NCBI RefSeq assembly: GCF_020379485.1
Contig: NC_063452.1
Location: forward strand, 39,062,208 to 39,126,207
Origin: Brassica napus
Taxonomy: Eukaryota; Streptophyta; Magnoliopsida; Brassicales; Brassicaceae
Direction of reading: 5' to 3'
Length of the DNA: 64,000 bases
Below, piece by piece: positions 56,001 to 64,000 of this stretch. The first letter of the stretch is position 1. Each line of letters begins with the position of its first letter. The notes under the pieces are model-generated. The model saw nothing but the letters and a program-made list of their open reading frames with translations. It had not been told where the DNA came from and did no database searches. The translations under genes were made by a program, and so were the position numbers.

Positions 56001-56128
56001 TCCGGTTGTCGGTGAACTAACCCCATGAATTCGGTTATACCTCGTTGGTATTCTTCCGTAAGCAATCTCGTGTTCGGATCCAAATGAGGTCGATCGATCC
56101 AAGAACGGAAATAATTTGAAGAAGACAT
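53004..56128 (-). CDS. TNPD-like CACTA transposase (tnp2 family), C-terminus shortened
   Basis: Exons: 53553-56128 (858 codons, open), 53370-53469 and 53004-53276. The start MSSSNYFRSWIDRPHLD opens a transposase-associated zinc region (CPCSNCKNR). The tnp2 domain follows (TDGFNPFGKSGRQYSLWPV, PAYGMLSGWTTHGRLSCPYC, HNLDVMHIEKNFFDN), then DUF4218-like sequence (SHDCHVMMQRLLP, LSRVEGSIVAQM). The last exon starts a DUF4216-like domain (YYGHIHEILEIKYLG) but ends CNY-stop, well short of the usual end. This enzyme cuts the CACTA ends. Whether the shortened form works is unknown. Confidence 0.85.
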
Positions 56129-56224
56129 ATTTTTTATGAATCAAATTCGTGTGTAAATAGAGTAAGAGGGAGGATGAAGATATGGAGTGAATGAAGAGGA
56201 AGAGGAGTGCTTGTTTATATAGAT

Positions 56225-56573
56225 TAAATCCTGCCGACATACCGAGGAAATTCCGACGGAATTCCGACGGAAAAGGCTAGTTCGTCGGAATTTCCTCGGA
56301 ATTTTGTAAAATCCCCCAACAGCTCTCCAACGGCTATAATATTTCCTCGGAATTCATCGGTTTTTTCCGAGGAACACATTGTTCCTCGGAATTTCCTCGG
56401 AATATTCCGACGGACTGAGGTTTCCTCGGAATTCCGTCCGTATATTCCGAGGAAATTCCGAGGAACCCCAATTTTGTGTTACCTCGGAATTTCCTCGGAA
56501 ATTCCTCGGTATATTCCGACGATTTCATTTTCCGTCGGAATGTCCGTCAGAATACCGCTGTTTTCTTGTAGTG
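56225..56573. repeat. Right subterminal repeat region of the CACTA element
   Basis: Dense TTCCTCGGAAT and CCGAGGAAATTCC repeats, mirror-like to the left end, ending in the inverted terminus GCTGTTTTCTTGTAGTG. The TNPD promoter presumably lies here or just downstream. A TATATAG motif is at about 56216-56222. Confidence 0.85.
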
Positions 56574-56576
56574 ATA

Positions 56577-56772
56577 GGTTTTGTCGGAGAGATGTAATCT
56601 ATCTCAAAAAAAAATTTAGGGTTCAATGTCTTTGTAAATTTTCAAAACAGAGACAAATTTATGATAATGTCATATATTTGGGAGTACTACACATGTGGCC
56701 CATTGGCCATTAAGCCAGACCCGTATGGGAAACATGACTTCTCAGATGTCACTCATTTGGGAGATAATGCCT
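56577..56772. other. Spacer between CACTA and Copia elements
   Basis: About 200 bp without a recognisable feature. It ends in TGCCT (56768-56772), the probable TSD of the following Copia element. Confidence 0.5.
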
Positions 56773-57449
56773 TGTTGGAATTCAAACCGGTTTATAACGA
56801 TTTATAAATCAACCTATGAATTTAATTTGCCTAAAATTTCATGTCAATACTGAAATAAATCTAGATCTAGGGTTTCAAATATACCTGGAAGTTTTGCAGC
56901 AGAAAGATGAATAAAACAAACTGAAGTTTCCTACCACTTCAAACGTCGTGCCTCTACCGGTATCCACACGCACACAAATTAGATCACAACGGAATGCTAG
57001 CGCCGTCAAACTAGACAAACATTTTGTCTCTGGTCCCCTTAGGGTTTTAGTTGTATTCGTCATCATTAATGAAAAGACAGCACCATGTATATATATATTT
57101 AACATGGCAACGTGCTTAACCTAGTCCAATTAAGGGCTGGTGGGCTAAAGCCCATGCACAGACACGTTCATCTTTTCATTAAGATAATTATAACTATTAT
57201 AATTATCACTTGCTTTAGTATAATACATCTTATGTATTATATTACTTCCAAAACCATAATCATTAATCTAGTTTGCTTAGGTGTGTGACCCTGTAGGATC
57301 ATATAAAATTAGTAATAGATTTTCAATCTATAGATTATTAGCGGTTTCTAACAAAACATTATAACCACCTTATTTTATACGATTGTCGAACCTCGACACT
57401 ACGACTTTAACAAGAGTAAGTACAAAATGATTTTAGGACATTCCAAACA
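56773..57449 (-). repeat. 3' LTR of the Copia element
   Basis: 677 bp from TGTTGGAATTC to CATTCCAAACA. It is clearly alignable with the other LTR but with many substitutions, so the insertion is older than the gag-only element. Confidence 0.9.
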
Positions 57450-57460
57450 ATCTCCCACTT
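57450..57460 (-). other. Polypurine tract of the Copia element
   Basis: The minus strand reads AAGTGGGAGAT directly against the 3' LTR edge. Confidence 0.85.
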
Positions 57461-58471
57461 GTACTAGAATCATCTATTCTCATAATCTTTTTGTCTTTAT
57501 ATCTCGATCTCAGCATAAGACAAGAACTAGTGTCATCCTTATTAAGTTATATCACGTTTATCGAACTCTGATTTATACTGATAAAACAAATGACTGACAA
57601 TCACCTCGTTTGAGCACGGCCATGCATTTTTCAGTATCAAATCTTCGATAGGCCCAGAGATATTTATCTCCCGTTATATGGGAGGGACAAATCCCATCTT
57701 GTTCCATCCCTGTTCCTTAACAAACTTCATAGAACACCTAATCAATGCCTTTATAATCACCAGTTACGGCTGACGTTTGACAAGGTCAAAGTGAACTAAT
57801 CCATAAATAAAGAATCATGACGAACTCAGGTCTAAGGACTATACTCTATAGTCATAGTGAGAAACTCTCATGACACTCATATAACAATCTTGTAGAGTTC
57901 TCATAGCGGGTCAGTCCGATCATGTGTTCTCTAACACATATCCATGTGATTGACTTCAATACCACATATTGAATGACTGCATAAAACTTAGTCATCAATC
58001 ACCTCACATACTAGCCATTCATGGTCATTAATGTCCCAGTTTAACAACCTTGACTAGGGACCTCAGTAATTTATAACATCTTTCACTTATAGGGTTTCAT
58101 GATCAAGTCACGTACTTGATGACCTATAAGAATGATATAAATTATTTTGGGACATTTATTTAATTATCCAATAATCAAATAAATCTGAAACAATTTCATT
58201 AATTTGAAAACATAACTAATGTATGTTAATATGAACATCATATCATAAAAATAAAGCCTCCCACTAAATCAAGATCACATCTTAAGATATTTAATATCAA
58301 TGGCTGCAGTATAACTCTTATACTTAGACCATGGAAGAGGCTTGGTCAATGGATCAACAACATTTGCATCCATTCAAACTATTCTATGGTGCTTTGCTTG
58401 GAACCCTTCCAAATCACCACTCTCTATTAAGACAAAAGATGAAACCAACTTGTGATCGAAAATCATCTTTG
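57461..58471 (-). other. Decayed 3' internal region of the Copia element
   Basis: This is sequence between the RNase H remnant and the polypurine tract. No frame longer than a few dozen codons carries a motif. I see only eroded RNase H and untranslated sequence. Confidence 0.5.
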
Positions 58472-59250
58472 TCAGTCTGAAAAACTGGCATCGATGTAAC
58501 CACTTACAACAAGCTCATTAATTCCTCCATAGACCAAGAATTTATCCTTAGTATTTCTCAAATACTTGAGGATATTCTTGACTATTGTCCAGTGACTTTC
58601 ACCTAGTTCAGATTGGTATCGACTCGTCATGCTCAAAGCACATGCAACATCTGGACGAGTACAGATCATGGCATACATGATAGATCCTTTAGCAGAAGCA
58701 TATGGGATTTTACTCATGCGCTCTCGCTCATCCTGTGTCGCAGGACACTGAGTCTTGCTAAGAGTTATGCCATGAGACATTGGCAAAAAGCCTTTCTTGG
58801 AATCATGCATTTTGAATCCATGTAAGACCTTATCGATATGAGTATCTTGACATAATCCAATAGTCTTATTTAATCTATCTCTATAGATTCTTATTCCAAG
58901 GATATATGTAGCTTTTTCCATGTCTTTCATTGGGAAACAACCTCAAAGTATGTCATCTACATACAACACCAAGGAAAACTGCGCTCCCACTAGTCTTCTT
59001 GTAAACGCAAGGTTCTTCTTTATCTCTAATGAAATCAAACTCTTTGATTGCCTCATTAAAACGAATATTCCAACTCCGAGATGCTTGCTTCAAGCAATAT
59101 ATTGGAGTCAGGGCCCATCATAGCTTCATCAAAGGACGTAGGTTCATCACTCTCTATTATCAATAGATCATGATGATCCGTCACCCAAACCTCATATATA
59201 TCAGGTTTGTGACGTGTACTTTCGGACCTACGCACTTCAGGTTTCACAAG
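58472..59250 (-). pseudogene. Copia RT end and RNase H start, deleted
   Basis: The frame 58472-58930 reads KATYILGIRIYRDR, DKVLHGFKMHDSKKGF, MCTRPDVA-like MICTRPDVACALSM and SGYIDASFSD, the RT C-terminus and RNase H beginning. Upstream, out of frame, are YCLKQASRSWNIRF and EEPCVYKKTSG. Before that the sequence jumps to PTSFDEAMMGPDS at about 59125. The intervening RT part, roughly 150 residues, is deleted. Confidence 0.85.
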
Positions 59251-59718
59251 TGTAGATTCTACGACTCTTCGTAAATCTAATTGATCATCTTCCTAAGATG
59301 ATGAAACCATCTCCTGTGTTTCTCGAACTTCTTCGAGTTGTACTTTACTCCCACTGTTCTTCTTAGAAAAAAAATCTCTCTCAAGAAAAACACCACTATG
59401 AGCAACAAACACTTTGTTTTCAGTGGGGTAGTAAAAGTAATAACCTTTTGTTTATTTAGGACAACCAATGAAGTAGCATTCATCAGATTTAGGTCCAAGG
59501 TTATCAGTAAACATATGTTTGACATAAGCATTAGAACCTCAAATTTTCAGAAAAGACAAATTTGGAACCTTTCCAGTCCACATCTCATATGGAGTCTTCT
59601 CAACTGATTTTGATGGACATCTATTCAGCGTAAACGTAGACGTTTCTAGAGCGTATCCCCAAAAGGATGGTGGAAGATCTGCATGACTCATCATAGATCG
59701 AACCATATCTAATAAAGT

Positions 59719-60621
59719 TCAATTTCTCTTTTCGGACACACCATTCCATTGTGGTGTTCCAGGAGGAGTGAGTTGTGAAACAATTCCACATTCTCTCAGA
59801 TGATCATTAAACGCTTGACTCAAACATTCTCCTGCTCGATCAGATCGAAGAGCTTTTATTTTCTTGGCAAGCTGATTTTGTACTTCATTCTGAAATTCTT
59901 TGAACTTTTCAAAAGATTCAGACTTATGTTTCATTAGATAAACATAACCATATCTACTGAAGTCGTCAGTAAATATAATGAAGTACTGATAGTTTCCTCT
60001 AGCATTTATACTCATTGGTCCACATACATCAGTATGTATAAGTTCCAACAAGTCTTTGGCTCTTTCACCGTGTCCAGTAAAAGGAGCCTTAGCCATTTTA
60101 CCTAATAAACAAGATTCACATTTTTCATATGATTCATAATCAAATGAGCTCAAAAGTCCATCACTATGAAGCTTTTTAATGTGTTTCTCATTTATGTGGC
60201 CCAAACGACAATGCCAAAGAAAAGTCTGATTTGTGCCGTTAGACTTGAATCTTTTGGTACTGATATTATAGACAGGCACGCTTTGGTCTAGAATATAAAG
60301 TCCATTCTCCAATGGACCGCTACCATAAAAGATATCATTACGATCAAAGGAACAACACTTGTTTTTGATCGAAAACTGAAATCCTTCCAAATCCAAACAA
60401 GGAATAGAAATAATATTCCTACTTAAAGTAGGTACATAGTAGCAATTCTTAAGTTCTAAAACCAAGCCTGAAGGTAAAGACAAGTGAAATGTTCCCACGG
60501 CTAATGCATCAACTCTTACTCCATTTCCCACGCGTAGGTCCACTTGTCCTTTCTCCAAAATTCTACTATTTCTTAAGCCATTCATACTCGTACAAATATG
60601 AGCACCACAGCCGGTATCCAA
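59719..60621 (-). pseudogene. Copia protease and integrase
   Basis: A 300-codon open frame begins just after the protease start with MDTGCGAHICTS (D-T-G active site). It continues with the GAG-pre-integrase zinc segment (FLWHCRLGHINEKH ... CESCLLGK) and integrase core residues in HTDVCGPM, LRSDRAGECL and PQWNGVSEK. A TGA-type break lies near 59716, after which decayed integrase C-terminal sequence extends to about 59300. The protein would process and integrate the cDNA but is broken downstream. Confidence 0.9.
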
Positions 60622-60669
60622 TACCCAAGAAGTAGAACCAGAAGTAGTAACATTTACTTCTATAACATA

Positions 60670-60847
60670 AATACGCCTAGACGATGTTTCAAAAGTCTTT
60701 TTCCTTTTTCAGATCTTCCAAGTAGGGTTTAAACTCTTGTTTGAGAACAATTCTCTGGTTTCGATACCATTGGAGGAAATTTGATCCATTCAATTTGTCA
60801 TTCTCAATGGCATATTGGAATGAAAATGGGTTGTGAGGAGTTAACAT
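60670..60847 (-). pseudogene. Copia gag reduced to about 55 codons
   Basis: Starts MLTPHNPFSFQYAIEN at 60847 and reads LNGSNFLQWYRNQRIVLKQE, the usual N-terminus of this Copia group. It then jumps to PYLEDLKKEK and stops. The bulk of gag, including the zinc knuckle, is missing. The protease begins right after. Confidence 0.8.
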
Positions 60848-62049
60848 TGCTGGAATAGAAGAATAGCAAATATTAATATGATGTTCAGGAATTAGAGAAA
60901 TCTCAATAATTAAGAAAACTCATATTATATTCAAAACACTTTCCTCAAATGAATATAATATCCAAGATCCATATTTCACTCAAAACCGAGCGAGCTTTGG
61001 CTCATCGCCCAAATGTTTAGCTATTTAGGTAAGCAACACTTTACTAATTATATCCAATATAATTCTTGGTTGTCAGACGACATCTCATGTCTTGTCCAAC
61101 ATATGTCTCTAAGCCCAAAACCGTTTTGATAGTCTAGTCAAGTAAACCAGTCTTCTATTCATATGGTAACCGTTACCATCTACCTCACTTATCTAATTGC
61201 AGACACCTTGCTTTGGCAAGCCCATCTTACAACGAAACAAGTCTTGATAGTTGATAAGATTGGGTAGACATCAAAAGTACTTGAAATTAATTGAGGAACA
61301 AATTTTAATTCAATTTTAACTTATATTTAAAATTTATATCTAATATAAATATAAATATAACTAATACATATCTTATATGTATTTTAATTGAATTATAAAT
61401 AATTATATTAATTTAATCTAATTAAAATAATTAATTATTTATATATTTGATTTTATAATTTAATCTAATTAAAATCTAATCAAACGACCAAACCAATCGG
61501 ACCAAACCAATTGTATTAAGCCAATCAAACCAAACACTTGATTCAATCGGTTTCACATGCAAATTAATTATAGAATCACTTTATGTATTACAATAATACA
61601 CGATTACCTTATATTATACGATTCACATTGAATGAATATGCATATTATACTATTCAAAAATCAACGACCAAATATTACTATAATATATGTTGACTTTTAA
61701 ATCAAATATGCAATCACCTTATGAACATATGCATGCGTAATCACTATTACACATATTCAAACTACACTACGAATCACATGCGTGTGTAATTATTATTATA
61801 TGCATGCGGTTAACTTATACGTTGGTATTTGGTAATCGTAATATACAATATCAAAATTAAGATATGGACCTTTCTAAAATACATGTATATCTAATATACC
61901 CATATCTTTATTTTGGAAATTGATGAACATCTTCGTCAACTTACGATTATCACAGGCTCGGTTGATTAACAATTTAAACAAGATCGAACAAAATTATTTA
62001 TCTATATCAATATATAAATTAAATAAGATTCAATTTCAGTATTAAGTAG

Positions 62050-62061
62050 GCTCTGATACCA
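62050..62061 (-). other. Primer-binding site of the Copia element
   Basis: The minus strand reads TGGTATCAGAGC, one base inside the 5' LTR start at 62063. Initiator-Met tRNA type. Confidence 0.95.
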
Positions 62062-62062
62062 C

Positions 62063-62736
62063 TGTTGGAATTCAAACCGGTTTATAACAATTTATAAATC
62101 AACCTATGAATTCAATTTGCCTAGAATCTCATGTCAATAATGAAATAAATCTAGATCTAGGATTTCAAATATACCTGAAAGTTTTGCAGCGGAAAGATGA
62201 ATAAACCAAACTGAGGTTTTCTAGCATTTCAAACGGCGTGCCTCTATCGGTATCCACACGCACACAAACTAGATCACAACGGGATGTTAGTGCCGTCAAA
62301 CCAGACAAACATTTTGTCTCTGGTCGCCTTAGGGTTTTAGTTGTATCCGTCATCATTAATGAAAAGACAGCACCATGTATATATATAATTAACATGGCAA
62401 CGTGATTAACCTAGTCCAATTAAGGGCTGGTGGGCTAAAGCCCATGCACATACACGTTCATCTTTTCATTAAGATAATTATAACTATTATAATTATCACT
62501 TGCTTTAGTATAATATATCTTATGTATTATATTACTTCCAAAACCATAATCATTAAACTAGTTTGCTTAGGTGTGTGATGTAGGATGATATAAAATTAGT
62601 AATAGATTCTCAATCTATAGATTATAAGCGGTTTTGAACAAAACATTATAACCACCTTATTTTATACGATTGTCGAACCTCGATACTACGACTTTAACAA
62701 GGGTAAGTACAAAATGATTTTAGGACATTCTCAACG
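62063..62736 (-). repeat. 5' LTR of the Copia element
   Basis: 674 bp homologous to 56773-57449. It has a short deletion near 62578 and a changed last base. Taking the end at 62736 leaves TGTCT as right flank, one change from the left flank TGCCT. Confidence 0.85.
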
Positions 62737-64000
62737 TGTCTATCCTACTAAATTATTTCATCGGTAGGAGATCAATACAACGATGCATCTTGTATTTTCA
62801 TCGCGGATTACTAGAAGAGACTTGACTAATTTGAAGTCTAAGCCAATAGCATCAAATAATGATAAATTGAATTTTTGTTGCTAAATTGTAATTTTATTTA
62901 AAGAAATGAAAGTTCACGAGTTACAATTTTCTTTAATAGATCGAAAGATCTGAAACGATTAGTCCACATCAAGAAAAACAAAACATGGAAATAAAGACAA
63001 TTAAGACTCAAACACATCTGTTTGCTAGCATTAGAATGTAAAAGTAACGATAATAACTTAGAATCGAATAAAGCCGAAGCCATAAACGAGTCAAAAGGAG
63101 ATACAAGAAAAAGATTTAACAAATGCTTATGTAGCAAAAGAAAGTTATTTCCTCTCGTAAAACAAACAAAGAATCATTCATCTAAGCAGATAGTAGAGGC
63201 TGCGTCGAAGGTTGCCTTGAAAGTCTAAGCAACGACGTTCAACAACAAAACCTAGATCCGACATGAGTCAAGATAACACTAACTGGCAGAGCTTAACAGC
63301 AGATGCTCACTCTACCAAGTTCACTTTGGCTAGCACATAGACAAACCACATCACCATTCTGAAGCCTTACTGCCTCCTTTTAAAGCACTAAGAGCATGAT
63401 TAACCTTACAACCCCATTAGGGTCTCTTAATGATTTTTTTTAATAATAAATGTTACTTAAGAACTTAGTTAAGAGACATCAACATTTATATGCTCCAATG
63501 ATACTCCCTTAATTAAGAGTTCTTAAAAAAAAATTATTCGGTTTATATAGAAAATGATTTAACCCTTTATATAGAGAATGAGAAAAGAGAATATGACTTT
63601 ATAGAAAGAATGAGAGAAAAAGAAAATTTGTGATCAAATTGTTTGGTTTTACCAAAACTTAATATAGAGAAGATTACAAGGGAACAATATTGTGTAAGCT
63701 TACTTGATCTAGAGAACGATAAGCCATTAGTGAAAAGGGAATAATACCTTTAGTTGTATCAAGATATTCCATCAAGCAAGATCTTTCTGATTTTGATCCA
63801 GAGAACCACTGAGACATATTCGTTACAGCTTGGTCGATGCTCTCGAACTCCCACCTTCATATCAACTTAGCTTCAATAGCAAGAGAGGTGTCTGTCTGCA
63901 TAAAGATATAGATAAACGTAAGAAACAATAAAAGCAAAACAGTGGAGAATTGCAAGGGAAATACATGTAGCTCATTCAGGTAATTGATACCCCTCACATT
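62737..64000. other. Right edge, no confirmed gene; one MITE end
   Basis: AT-rich sequence. TAAGAGCATGATTAACC at about 63390 resembles the left end of the Harbinger MITE family seen at 49102, but no right end is found. Short frames at 62898-63228 have no motif. Confidence 0.5.
63748..63895 (-). pseudogene. Weak exon candidate, unrecognised
   Basis: On the minus strand a 148-nt segment is bounded by an acceptor-like CTTTATGCAG and a donor-like AAAG-GTATT. The best frame encodes a peptide with WEFESIDQAVTNMSQWF and CLMEYLDTTK, but has one in-frame TGA near the start. It could be part of a gene extending beyond the window, a decayed copy, or chance. Confidence 0.25.

Larger units (their letters stand above)
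50511..56573 (-). mobile_element. Complete CACTA (En/Spm) DNA transposon
   Basis: Both ends carry the 17-bp terminal inverted repeat CACTACAAGAAAACAGC (50511-50527 and 56557-56573) and are flanked by TSD ATA (50508-50510 and 56574-56576). Subterminal regions of about 500 and 350 bp are packed with TTCCTCGGAAT/CCGAGGAA repeats in both orientations, the expected transposase-binding arrays. The minus strand encodes a TNPD-like transposase and a TNPA-like protein. Confidence 0.95.
56773..62736 (-). mobile_element. Internally deleted Copia retrotransposon
   Basis: LTRs at 56773-57449 and 62063-62736, primer site at 62050-62061 and purine tract at 57450-57460. The TSD is probably TGCCT / TGTCT with one change. 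On the minus strand are a drastically shortened gag, protease plus integrase, and RT pieces. RT has lost its N-terminal part. The long leader (60850-62050) is AT-rich and non-coding. Confidence 0.9.

Overview
This is plant nuclear DNA, almost certainly from a Brassicaceae species and probably the Brassica/Raphanus group. The evidence is the repeat families: a CACTA element ending in CACTACAAGAAAACAGC, Athila-like LTRs with TCGATCGAT motifs, a Tat element with an antisense gene, an RPA-carrying Helitron and a tRNA-derived SINE. A crucifer-style pectin methylesterase inhibitor (PMEI) gene is also present. The window is a nest of transposable elements. The only convincing host gene is the PMEI-like gene at 48303-48917. 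I could run no database search, so family names rest on motifs I recognise.

Layout. 1-3663: two Athila-like Ty3/gypsy 3' ends lying tail to tail. 4855-8842: a badly decayed Copia element (+). 9421-20153: a complete 10.7-kb chromovirus of Tekay/Del type (-) with target-site duplication (TSD) GATAG. It carries an internal gag-RT duplication and a candidate 83-bp intron at the gag/pol junction. 21171(?)-31950: a Helitron (+) with an RPA70-like gene and a Rep/PIF1-helicase gene, both decayed. 32195-32378: a SINE with its own TSD. 33613-48163: a complete 14.6-kb Tat-lineage element (-), TSD TTCAT. It has gag-pol on the minus strand and a separate multi-exon gene on the plus strand. Its protease is interrupted by a complete 2.9-kb gag-only element (42369-45268, TSD CCACC). 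48303-48917: the PMEI gene, whose upstream region was split by the Tat insertion. 49102-49362: a Harbinger-type MITE. 50511-56573: a complete CACTA transposon (TSD ATA) with largely open TNPD- and TNPA-like genes on the minus strand. 56773-62736: an internally deleted Copia element (-). The last 1.3 kb holds one weak exon candidate and a MITE end.

How the parts relate. Five elements have both ends and an exact TSD: Tekay, Tat, the gag-only element, the CACTA and the MITE. The SINE and the second Copia have TSDs with one mismatch. Nesting order agrees with LTR divergence counted by eye: about 15 differences in 830 bp for the inner gag-only element against about 17 in 512 bp for the outer Tat. 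Most coding regions carry stops or frameshifts. The exceptions are the PMEI gene, the CACTA genes and the gag-only ORF. The observations most worth following are: the possible splice-controlled Gag versus Gag-Pol switch, present in both copies inside the Tekay element; the gag-only element whose ORF runs through its PPT into a minisatellite in the LTR; the antisense gene with a tandemly duplicated promoter; and a TCGATCGAT motif shared by an Athila LTR and an inverted repeat in the CACTA element.
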